A stretch of 7,063 nucleotides of DNA from contig CANRCO010000060.1 of NCBI GenBank assembly GCA_947629125.1, positions 1-7,063 on the forward strand. Reading direction: 5' to 3'. The position numbers were made by a program, and so were the translations under genes. A model generated the notes under the pieces. It was given only the letters and a program-made list of their open reading frames with translations, was not told where the DNA came from and did not search any database. Source of the DNA: an uncultured Bacilli bacterium. GTDB lineage: Bacteria; Bacillota_I; Bacilli_A; RF39; UBA660. This document shows, piece after piece, positions 1 to 5,960 of the stretch (positions within the stretch are counted from its first letter, which is position 1; each line of letters opens with the position of its first letter).

Positions 1-25
1 TAGAATACCTCCGAAAAAACTTAGT

Positions 26-31
26 AGGTGA
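26..31 (+). promoter_or_regulatory. Shine-Dalgarno site that fixes the first gene's start
   Basis: AGGTGA ends 5 bases before ATG at 37. The in-frame GTG at 28 lies within this site and so has no ribosome binding site of its own, which favours the ATG. The GGTGA plus 4-5 bases arrangement is the same as at most other genes in the window. Confidence 0.7.
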
Positions 32-36
32 AATAC

Positions 37-1251
37 ATGAGTAGCCTAAAGAAATTTGATTATCGAATCAAAGATAATCGTAAACGTAATATCTTTTTGT
101 GTGGAATAATTTTAGTAATAGTAACAATAGTTGGAGTAAAACTATATCAAAGTAAAGCAGAATTTACTGGAACATCTAGTGAACTAAATTTAGCAAATGG
201 TAGTGTTGTAATTCCTGGTACTTATTATTTGAAAGAGTTAGCTAAAACAAGTAAAGAATTAATGTATGACGAAACAATAGACAACAACTTAAGGTACATA
301 GGAAAAGACCCAAATAATTATGTTGACTTCAATGGAGAATTATGGCGCATCATTGGAGTTATGAATAACATAGATGATGGAACAGGCAAAAAAGAAAGCC
401 GTATCAAATTGATAAGAGATGAAACATTAGGAGAGTTTAAATGGGATAATAAACAAAAAGGAGTAGGTTCGTCTGTTGATGAAAAAGGAAGCAATGATTG
501 GTATGATTCTCAGCTTATGATGATGCTAAATCCAAAAGAAGTAATAGAAGAAAATTGGCAAAATCAGGAATCTAAGAAAAATTATAAAATAAATACAGAT
601 GACACAGTAACAGATACAGAGGGACATGTTATTTTTAAAAAAGTAGGAAGTTATTATAATCGAACAAATGGTTTTAAGCCAGCTCAAGCAACTACAACAA
701 ATTTTACAGAAGAAGAAATAGATTTTAGCAAAATTGGTTTAAAAGATGAAAGTAAAAAATACATAGATAAAGTTAAATGGCAATTAGGTAGTATGAATTG
801 GAATAGTCATATTCAAGCAACTAATGATGAATGGTACGATGCTGAAAGAGGGACTAATGTTTTAGATAATCGTCCTGCAACTTGGGTTGGTTATGTTGGT
901 TTAATGTATCCCAGTGACTATGGTTATGCAACTAGTGGTGGAGAAAAAACTGATAGAAAAACTTGTTTAGAAAATCCTATTTATATGTGGGGATTAAGTA
1001 ATAGCTATAATATTGATGAAAATCCTGATTGTCGTAATAATGATTGGTTGTACAAAAATGAGCAATATAAATGGTGTATTACTCCAATGATTAATGACTA
1101 TTATGATGCTATGGATGTATATGGTGATGGACATATGAGTTCTACATCTTCGCGTTTTGTAGCATATGTTTATCCAGTTGTATATTTAAAATCATCTATT
1201 AAAATAATAGATGGTACTGGTTCAAAAGAAGATTCATTTCAACTAGAATAA
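37..1251 (+). CDS. Membrane-anchored extracytoplasmic protein of unknown function
   Basis: A 404-residue protein that I cannot assign a function. A basic N-terminus (about 1-18, rich in Lys and Arg) is followed by one hydrophobic segment (about 19-37) and a long polar domain, so it is probably anchored with the bulk outside the cell. Cleavage after the SKA at 40-42 is an alternative. Two blocks stand out: YIGKDPNNYVDFNGELWRII at about 87-106, and a C-terminal part with GLMYPSDYGYATSGG (288-302), NNDWLY (334-339) and YPVVYLKS (379-386). Three cysteines (310, 332, 347) lie in the C-terminal part. From memory, these blocks recur in paralogous surface proteins of gut Bacillota; the ending recalls DUF6273-like or C-type-lectin-like folds, which is inference. 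The start is ATG at 37 because AGGTGA lies at 26-31; an in-frame GTG at 28 would sit inside that site. Codon usage changes near base 720. No terminator is visible after it. Confidence 0.8.
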   Translation: MSSLKKFDYRIKDNRKRNIFLCGIILVIVTIVGVKLYQSKAEFTGTSSELNLANGSVVIPGTYYLKELAKTSKELMYDETIDNNLRYIGKDPNNYVDFNGELWRIIGVMNNIDDGTGKKESRIKLIRDETLGEFKWDNKQKGVGSSVDEKGSNDWYDSQLMMMLNPKEVIEENWQNQESKKNYKINTDDTVTDTEGHVIFKKVGSYYNRTNGFKPAQATTTNFTEEEIDFSKIGLKDESKKYIDKVKWQLGSMNWNSHIQATNDEWYDAERGTNVLDNRPATWVGYVGLMYPSDYGYATSGGEKTDRKTCLENPIYMWGLSNSYNIDENPDCRNNDWLYKNEQYKWCITPMINDYYDAMDVYGDGHMSSTSSRFVAYVYPVVYLKSSIKIIDGTGSKEDSFQLE

Positions 1252-1258
1252 AACCACA

Positions 1259-1286
1259 TTGCAATTTTTTTTAAATGTTATATAAT
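1259..1286 (+). promoter_or_regulatory. Sigma-A-type promoter of thiI
   Basis: TTGCAA (1259-1264, 4 of 6 to the -35 consensus), a 16-base spacer and a perfect TATAAT (1281-1286). Transcription would start near 1293, giving a leader of about 25 bases before the thiI start. It sits directly after the stop of the preceding gene. No terminator hairpin lies between them, so read-through from upstream is also possible. Confidence 0.65.
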
Positions 1287-1306
1287 GAATTTATATTTAA
1301 TTAAAC

Positions 1307-1312
1307 AGGTGG
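1307..1312 (+). promoter_or_regulatory. Shine-Dalgarno site that fixes the thiI start
   Basis: AGGTGG ends 5 bases before ATG at 1318. The longer reading from ATG at 1285 would begin within the TATAAT box and upstream of the expected transcript start, so it cannot be the translated start of this transcript. Confidence 0.75.
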
Positions 1313-1317
1313 TATTT

Positions 1318-2514
1318 ATGTCTAAGATAATTATGATAAAATATGGTGAATTATCAACTAAAAAAGCTAATATTAATTATTTTTTAAAAACTTTGAAAAA
1401 CAATGTTAATAAAAAATTAGAAAGTTATAATTGTACAGTCTTTTATGATAAAGGTCGTATGTACATTAAAAATATTAATGATAGTGATTTTGATAGTATC
1501 ATAAAAAAATTACAAACAATCTTTGGTATTCATGAAATAGTAGTTGGTTATGAATATGATTCTTTAGATTTTGAACAATTAAAAAATAATGTTTATGAGT
1601 TAGTTAAAAATAAAGAATTTAGTACTTTTAAAGTAAGTACTAAACGAAGTAATAAACATTATGAATTAAATAGTATGGAAATTAGTAGACTAGTTGGGGC
1701 ACACTTATTAAAAAATATTCATCATATAAATGTTGATGTTCATAACCCTGAAGTTGTAATAAATATTGAAATTCATCATGATAATAGTGTAATTTATTTT
1801 GATAAATACTCAGGTTTAGGTGGTTATCCGGTTGGGACTTTAGGTAAAGGTTTACTTATGCTTAGTGGAGGTATTGATTCTCCAGTTGCTGGTTATTTAG
1901 CAATTAAAAGAGGTGTAAATATTCATGCAATTTATTTTGAAAGTCCTCCTCATACCAAAATTGATGCCAAAAACAAAGTAATTGCTTTAGCTCGGAAATT
2001 AGCAATCTATAATAATGGAGTAGTTAATTTACATATCATTAATTTTACTAAATTACAAGAAACAATTTATAAAGAAGCTCCCAATGATTATTTAATTACA
2101 TTAATGCGTAGATGTATGTATCGAATTAGTGAAAAAATAATGCAAAGTTTTAAAGGACAAATTATAATTAATGGCGAAAGTATTGGTCAGGTGGCTAGTC
2201 AAACCTTAACAAGTATGAGTGTTATTAATAAAGTTGTATCAACTCCAGTTATTCGCCCAGTAGCATGTTTTGATAAAAATGAAATTATTAATTTAGCCAA
2301 AAAAATTGATACATATGAAACAAGTATTTTACCATTTGAAGATTGTTGTACTATTTTTGTACCAGAACATCCTGTAATTAATCCAGATATTAATAAATGT
2401 TTGGAATATGAACAACTTTATGATTATGAAACTTTAATAAATGAATGTATAAATAATCATGAAATACTAAAAATTAGTGAAAATGAGCAAAAAAAATTTC
2501 AAGATATATTATGA
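1318..2514 (+). CDS. thiI: tRNA 4-thiouridine synthase ThiI, rhodanese-less type
   Basis: ThiI adenylates U8 of tRNA and replaces its oxygen with sulfur to make 4-thiouridine; in many bacteria it also feeds sulfur to thiamine thiazole synthesis. The 398-residue protein has a ferredoxin-like/THUMP region (about 1-165) followed by an adenine nucleotide alpha hydrolase domain with the PP-loop SGGIDS (183-188), then GESIGQVASQT (286-296) and the Cys pair EDCCTIFVP (341-349), which holds the position of the catalytic cysteine. The protein ends soon after, so the C-terminal rhodanese domain of the E. coli enzyme is absent, as in Bacillus. A cysteine desulfurase partner is not in this window. The start is ATG at 1318, with AGGTGG at 1307-1312. 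An in-frame ATG at 1285 overlaps the -10 box and has no ribosome site, so it is rejected. The last 6 bases overlap the minus-strand DUF1540 gene. Confidence 0.96.
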   Translation: MSKIIMIKYGELSTKKANINYFLKTLKNNVNKKLESYNCTVFYDKGRMYIKNINDSDFDSIIKKLQTIFGIHEIVVGYEYDSLDFEQLKNNVYELVKNKEFSTFKVSTKRSNKHYELNSMEISRLVGAHLLKNIHHINVDVHNPEVVINIEIHHDNSVIYFDKYSGLGGYPVGTLGKGLLMLSGGIDSPVAGYLAIKRGVNIHAIYFESPPHTKIDAKNKVIALARKLAIYNNGVVNLHIINFTKLQETIYKEAPNDYLITLMRRCMYRISEKIMQSFKGQIIINGESIGQVASQTLTSMSVINKVVSTPVIRPVACFDKNEIINLAKKIDTYETSILPFEDCCTIFVPEHPVINPDINKCLEYEQLYDYETLINECINNHEILKISENEQKKFQDIL

Positions 2515-2526
2515 TTTCTCTTGAAA
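2489..2526 (-). terminator. Intrinsic terminator of the DUF1540 gene, inside thiI
   Basis: The arms TTTCAAGA (2497-2504) and TCTTGAAA (2519-2526) are perfect 8-base complements around a 14-base loop. On the minus strand the stem is followed by eight U (plus-strand A run 2489-2496). The loop contains both the minus-strand TAA and the thiI TGA. The stem is AT-rich (2 of 8 pairs are GC), so strength is uncertain. No T-run follows it on the plus strand, so it should not terminate thiI. Confidence 0.55.
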
Positions 2527-2673
2527 ACTAGCACAAAATGTATCTTTTTTCTTTTTGCTTAAAAAACCACTAACTTTAATACTTGCCAATTTACATTTGT
2601 TATCAGCTTCATCATAGTAAGCACAGTTTTTAACAGTGCAATTAATATCTTGATTATAATATAATTTATCCAT
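2509..2673 (-). CDS. Small four-cysteine DUF1540-type protein
   Basis: A 54-residue protein read on the minus strand. It has four cysteines at 12, 17, 27 and 47 in the pattern I-x-C-x4-C-x9-C-x19-C, with INCTVKNCAYY near the start, CKLASIKVSG in the middle and TFCASF near the end. This spacing matches my memory of the DUF1540 family, short Cys-rich proteins thought to bind metal and common in Clostridia and related Bacillota; the cellular role is not known. A ribosome site GGGTGA (plus-strand 2679-2684) lies 5 bases before the ATG, and a minus-strand -10 box lies further upstream. The gene runs convergently into thiI, sharing 6 bases with it tail to tail, and is divergent from the 66-residue ORF at 2740. 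A hairpin with a U-tract follows its stop. No signal peptide or membrane segment is seen. Confidence 0.85.
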   Translation of the reverse strand: MDKLYYNQDINCTVKNCAYYDEADNKCKLASIKVSGFLSKKKKDTFCASFQEKS

Positions 2674-2711
2674 AAAATTCACCCATTATTAATATGAATA
2701 AAATTTAAAAA

Positions 2712-2724
2712 ATTATACATAATA
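2712..2724. promoter_or_regulatory. Overlapping divergent -10 region
   Basis: ATTAT-AC-ATAAT is an inverted repeat that gives TATAAT on the minus strand (2712-2717), facing the DUF1540 gene, and TATACA (2715-2720) or CATAAT (2719-2724) on the plus strand, facing the 66-residue ORF. I find no convincing -35 box in either direction. If both are real, the two promoters would compete for polymerase. Confidence 0.35.
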
Positions 2725-2739
2725 ACAATAGGTGATAAA

Positions 2740-2940
2740 ATGCAACGTAATATAAATTATCATTATAAATCTTTTGATTTTAGCAATATAGAAAGTTTAG
2801 ATAAAAAAGTATTTGAATCTTTTAATGAATATGGCTATAATTTAGATTGTGTTAATAAAAGAGTAATTGATAATGAAAAAAAGGCGATAAAAAGTATGAA
2901 TAATAATGTAAAGGCTCATAATATTAAAGAAAAAAATTAG
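2740..2940 (+). CDS. 66-residue hypothetical protein
   Basis: I do not recognise this protein. It is hydrophilic, with a mixed first half (aromatic residues at 7, 9, 12, 14, 25, 28, 31 and 33; one Cys at 37) and a Lys/Asn-rich second half (about 38-66) that looks helical. There is no signal peptide or membrane segment. The start is well supported: AGGTGA at 2730-2735 ends 4 bases before the ATG, the same arrangement as at ackA. Its own terminator follows at once, and the right arm includes part of its stop codon, so the last nine codons or so double as terminator sequence. It lies between a divergent DUF1540 gene and the separate ackA promoter, so it appears to be a single-gene transcript. 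The ribosome site and tailored terminator favour a real gene, but conservation cannot be judged here. Confidence 0.65.
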   Translation: MQRNINYHYKSFDFSNIESLDKKVFESFNEYGYNLDCVNKRVIDNEKKAIKSMNNNVKAHNIKEKN

Positions 2941-2958
2941 TATTATGAGTTTTTTTTT
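2915..2958 (+). terminator. Strong intrinsic terminator of the 66-residue ORF
   Basis: The left arm 2915-2927 pairs with the right arm 2937-2949 over 13 pairs (one G-U), around a 9-base A-rich loop, followed by nine T (2950-2958). The outer part is CTCATAATA against TATTATGAG. The stop codon TAG (2938-2940) lies in the right arm. This insulates ackA from upstream transcription. Confidence 0.85.
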
Positions 2959-2966
2959 GGTACAAT
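2958..2966 (+). promoter_or_regulatory. Extended -10 promoter of ackA
   Basis: TGGTACAAT fits the extended -10 pattern TGnTATAAT with one mismatch. Its T is the last base of the terminator T-run. No good -35 box is visible, since the expected position falls in the terminator stem, which is usual for extended -10 promoters. Transcription would start near 2973, on the ribosome site, giving a leader of only about 11 bases. Confidence 0.5.
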
Positions 2967-2983
2967 ATTCATGAGGTGAAATA

Positions 2984-4156
2984 ATGAAAATATTATCAAT
3001 TAATTCTGGCAGTTCTTCATTAAAATTTTCTTTATTTGAATTACCAGAACAAAAAAATTTAATAAGTGGTTATTTTGAAAGAATAGGTTTAAAAAATAGT
3101 TTTTATACAATTAAATTTCAAAAAGAAAAATATGAAACAAAAATAGATTTAGAAAATCATGAACAAGCTTTTAAAATTTTAGTTGATGAATTATTAAAAT
3201 ATAAAGTTGTAGATAATTTAGAAGAGATTAAGGGTGTTGGTCATAGAGTAGTTCAAGGTGGCGAATATGATAAATCGGTAATAATTGATGACGTTGTATT
3301 AAATAAAATTGAAGAATATTCAAACTTAGCTCCATTACATAATCCTGCTGCAATTGTAGGAATAAAAGCTAGTAAAGAAGTTATTCCTAATGCTAAGCAG
3401 GTAGCAGTTTTTGATACAGCATTTCACCAAACAATTCCTGATTATAATTATATTTATCCAGTTCCTTATGAATGGTATAAAAATTATAATGTTCGTAAGT
3501 ATGGTTATCATGGAACTTCACATAAATATGTATCTCAAAAAATGAATGAAATTTTAAATAAAGAAAATACTAAAATAATAACTTGTCATATTGGTAGTGG
3601 TGGTAGTATAAGTGCTATAGTCGATGGTAAGTGTTTAAATACATCTATGGGATTAACTCCTAATGCTGGTATAATGATGGGGACTCGTTCTGGTGATATT
3701 GATGCAACAATTATTCCTTATATTATGAATAAAACTAATCAAAGTATTAGTGAAATTGAAACAATTTTAAATAAAGAAAGTGGTATTCAAGGTATTGCTA
3801 AAATAAGTAGTGATATGCGTGATATTAAACAAGGTATTAGTGAAGGTAACGAAATGTGTAAATTAGCATTTAAAATGTATTCACGGCGAATTATTGATTA
3901 CATAGCAAAATATTATGTAGAAATGAATGGTTGCGATGCTATAGTCTTTACTGCAGGAGTTGGTGAAAATGCTGGATGGGTTCGTAAAGAAATTTTAAAT
4001 GGTTTACAAATTCTTGGTATAGTTATAGACGAAGAAAAAAATAAAACAGCTGGTGAAACTATATGTATAACTAAAAAAGAAAGTAAAATACCAGTTTATG
4101 TTATTCCAACTGATGAAGAGTTAATGATTGCTAATGACACTTATAATTTAATATAG
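2984..4156 (+). CDS. ackA: Acetate kinase
   Basis: AckA catalyses acetyl phosphate + ADP to acetate + ATP, the ATP-yielding last step of acetate fermentation in the cytoplasm. The 390-residue length is typical. Family signatures appear in order: NSGSSSLKF (7-15), GHRVVQGG (86-93, Arg88), PLHNPA (117-122), FDTAFHQTIP (143-152, Asp144), YGYHGTSH (173-180), HIGSGGSISA (202-211), MGTRSGDID (232-240, Arg235), FTAGVGENA (322-330) and IPTDEELMIA (374-383, Glu379). The residues known to bind phosphate and catalyse in this family are thus present. GAGGTGA (2973-2979) ends 4 bases before the ATG. The usual partner phosphotransacetylase is not adjacent, so acetyl phosphate must come from elsewhere in the genome. 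nrnA follows 3 bases after the stop and is probably co-transcribed from the promoter at 2958. Gly codons are mainly GGT. Confidence 0.97.
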   Translation: MKILSINSGSSSLKFSLFELPEQKNLISGYFERIGLKNSFYTIKFQKEKYETKIDLENHEQAFKILVDELLKYKVVDNLEEIKGVGHRVVQGGEYDKSVIIDDVVLNKIEEYSNLAPLHNPAAIVGIKASKEVIPNAKQVAVFDTAFHQTIPDYNYIYPVPYEWYKNYNVRKYGYHGTSHKYVSQKMNEILNKENTKIITCHIGSGGSISAIVDGKCLNTSMGLTPNAGIMMGTRSGDIDATIIPYIMNKTNQSISEIETILNKESGIQGIAKISSDMRDIKQGISEGNEMCKLAFKMYSRRIIDYIAKYYVEMNGCDAIVFTAGVGENAGWVRKEILNGLQILGIVIDEEKNKTAGETICITKKESKIPVYVIPTDEELMIANDTYNLI

Positions 4157-4163
4157 GAAGTGA
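4155..4163 (+). promoter_or_regulatory. Shine-Dalgarno site of nrnA, leaving the start ambiguous
   Basis: AGGAAGTGA matches the AGGAGGTGA anti-SD complement at 8 of 9 bases. It overlaps the ackA stop (4154-4156) and contains the GTG at 4160. If used as at the other genes (GTGA then 4-6 bases), it points to ACG at 4166 or ATA at 4169 rather than to GTG. Confidence 0.55.
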
Positions 4164-5128
4164 TTACGATAAATAATACAATTATAAAAAAAATATATAA
4201 AAAAATAAAAAATGCTGAAGTAATTACTATTGCTCGTCATATTGGTCCAGACCCTGATGCGATTAATAGTCAAATTGCTTTAAGAGACTCAATTAAAAAA
4301 ACATTTCCTAATAAAAAAGTATATGCAGTAGGTAAAAGTGTAGCTCGCTTTAAAAAATATGGAACTTTAGATAAAACTCCAGATGAATTATGCTTACTAA
4401 TAACTTTAGATGTGCCTAATGTAGCTCGTATTGATGAATTAGAAAACATTAATTATACAGAAATTATTAAAATAGACCATCATCCTAAAGAAGATATTCC
4501 ATCAACTATTGATTGGACTGATACCTCAGCAAGTAGTACTTGTCAAATGATTGCCGAATTACTTTTAAATACTAAATTAGTTTTAGATAGAGATATAGCT
4601 AGTAATTTATTTTTAGGCATAGTTTCCGATAGTGACCGTTTTTTACTATATTATACAACTGCCAAAACTTATAAAATTGTTTCTCAATTAATTGAACAAA
4701 CAAAATTAGATTTTACGCCACTTTATAAAATGTTGTATGAAAGACCTTTTAATGAAATTAAATTTAAAGCTTATATAACTAATAATTTAACTATTAATGA
4801 AAATGGTTTGGCTTATATTAAATTAAATCAAGATGTTTACGAAAAGTATCAAGTTGATTCATCAACAGCATCCAATATGATTAATGATTTTAATTATATT
4901 GATGAAATAATAGTTTGGACTTTTATTTCGTATGATGAAAAAACTAAACTTTATAAAGTTAGTATTCGTTCACGTGGCCCAATTATTAATAATGTAGCTA
5001 GTAAATACAATGGTGGAGGGCATATTTATGCAAGTGGAGCACGAATCCAAAATGAAGAAGATATTCCTAAATTATTAGAAGATTTAAATAACTTATGTAT
5101 AACATATAATGAATCAAAAAATAATTGA
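4160..5128 (+). CDS. nrnA: Bifunctional oligoribonuclease / pAp phosphatase NrnA (DHH family)
   Basis: NrnA degrades RNA of 2-5 nucleotides to monomers and dephosphorylates 3'-phosphoadenosine 5'-phosphate; it replaces Orn in Bacillota. The 322-residue protein has a DHH domain with RHIGPDPDA (26-34), Asp84 in ITLDVPN, the DHH motif IDHHP (105-109) and GIVSDSDRF (153-161), then a DHHA1 domain ending in the RNA-binding GGGH motif (285-288, GGGHIYASGARI). The third motif reads SDSDRF where I would expect something like TDTGRF, so a Gly is replaced by Asp159; the metal-binding Asp157 is kept. The first codon is uncertain. GTG at 4160 is the only standard start before the conserved region, but it lies inside the ribosome site; ATA at 4169 is best placed and would shorten the protein by 3 residues. 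It follows ackA by 3 bases, and its stop lies in the recX promoter. Confidence 0.92.
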   Translation: MITINNTIIKKIYKKIKNAEVITIARHIGPDPDAINSQIALRDSIKKTFPNKKVYAVGKSVARFKKYGTLDKTPDELCLLITLDVPNVARIDELENINYTEIIKIDHHPKEDIPSTIDWTDTSASSTCQMIAELLLNTKLVLDRDIASNLFLGIVSDSDRFLLYYTTAKTYKIVSQLIEQTKLDFTPLYKMLYERPFNEIKFKAYITNNLTINENGLAYIKLNQDVYEKYQVDSSTASNMINDFNYIDEIIVWTFISYDEKTKLYKVSIRSRGPIINNVASKYNGGGHIYASGARIQNEEDIPKLLEDLNNLCITYNESKNN

Positions 5129-5153
5129 CGAACAAAAGTATGTGTGTTAAGAT
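5125..5153 (+). promoter_or_regulatory. Promoter of the recX-trpS unit
   Basis: TTGACG (5125-5130, 5 of 6 to -35 consensus), a 17-base spacer and TAAGAT (5148-5153, 4 of 6), preceded by TGT (5145-5147), which makes it an extended -10. The -35 box contains the nrnA stop codon (5126-5128). Transcription would start near 5160, giving a leader of about 10 bases. No terminator separates nrnA from recX, so read-through from ackA-nrnA is also likely. Confidence 0.65.
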
Positions 5154-5169
5154 TTTATTGTGATGTAAG

Positions 5170-5934
5170 ATGAAAATATTAAAATATACGAAAAAAAATA
5201 AAAATCAATATTTATTAACTTTAGATGATGCTAAAGAAATAACTTTATATGAAGATATTATTTTAAAATATAATTTATTATTAACTAAGAAAATTACTAA
5301 TTTAGATTTAATTCTACAAGAAAATAAAAAATATGAAAGTTATTATCTTCTTTTGAAAAAACTAAATTATAAAATGTTAAGCATTAAACAAGCTAAAGAA
5401 TTTTTACAAAAACAAGGTTATACTGATTTAACGGTAATTGACCGTTTAAAAAAAGAAGGGTATTTATCAGATGATTTATTTTTAAAAAGTTTTATTAATG
5501 ACCAAATAAATTTAAAAATCAGTGGACCAATTAAAATAACTAATGATTTAGTAAAATTAGGTATAGCTAAAAATAAAGTTGATGATTATTTAAAGACAAT
5601 TGATAATAATATATGGTTAGAGAAAATTAATAAATATTTAAACAAAAAAATAAAAAGTAATCGTAGATATAGTATTAATAAATTAAAACAAAAAATACAA
5701 ATAGATTTACATAATAAAGGTTTTATGGAAGAACAAATAACAACTTGTTTAGCAAATCTTGATTTTCCAGATGATGACGAAATATTAAAAAAAGATATGT
5801 TAAAAATAAAACAACAATTATTAAAACAACAATTAGATAATAAAAAAGAATTAAATTATAAATTAAAACAAAAATTATTAGCAAAAGGTTATTCTTATGA
5901 CCAAATTAATACTATAGTTAATGAAGAAATTTAA
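5170..5934 (+). CDS. recX: RecX, regulator of RecA
   Basis: RecX binds RecA filaments and limits recombinase activity. The 254-residue protein is in the range of Bacillota RecX. It is a chain of helical repeats; the clearest block is VIDRLKKEGYLSDDLFLKSF (89-108) followed by SGPIKITNDLVKLGI (118-132), which matches the family pattern of L-x3-G-Y-L-D-D then a GP-x-R/K-I-x3-L-x2-KGI segment. A weaker repeat appears as INKLKQKIQIDLHNKGF (169-185) and again as LKQKLLAKGYSYDQI (232-246). The sequence is highly Lys-rich and divergent, so the family call rests on this pattern. The ribosome site is weak: GTGA (5160-5163) lies 6 bases before ATG at 5170, with no full AGG core. trpS follows after 26 bases and is probably co-transcribed. 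recA is not in the window. Confidence 0.88.
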   Translation: MKILKYTKKNKNQYLLTLDDAKEITLYEDIILKYNLLLTKKITNLDLILQENKKYESYYLLLKKLNYKMLSIKQAKEFLQKQGYTDLTVIDRLKKEGYLSDDLFLKSFINDQINLKISGPIKITNDLVKLGIAKNKVDDYLKTIDNNIWLEKINKYLNKKIKSNRRYSINKLKQKIQIDLHNKGFMEEQITTCLANLDFPDDDEILKKDMLKIKQQLLKQQLDNKKELNYKLKQKLLAKGYSYDQINTIVNEEI

Positions 5935-5960
5935 ATACTTAAAAAGAGGAGTGGTTTTTA

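Noticed and set aside
28..36. GTG at 28 as the start of the first gene.
   Set aside because: It lies inside the AGGTGA ribosome site that serves ATG at 37 and has no upstream site of its own.
1..44. Possible tail of an upstream gene, ending at TGA 29-31 (frame 2) or TAG 42-44 (frame 3).
   Set aside because: Only 9 to 13 codons are inside the window, two frames are equally open, and neither tail is recognisable, so no call can be supported.
1252..1280. Terminator for the first gene, suggested by eight T at 1265-1272.
   Set aside because: No stem precedes the T-run; the bases are better explained as promoter spacer.
1285..1317. Longer N-terminus of ThiI from ATG 1285.
   Set aside because: The ATG overlaps the TATAAT box, lies upstream of the likely transcript start, and the extra 11 residues are not part of the ThiI fold.
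5935..5960. T-box or other leader regulating trpS.
   Set aside because: The gap is 26 bases and filled by the ribosome site; there is no room for a specifier stem or antiterminator.
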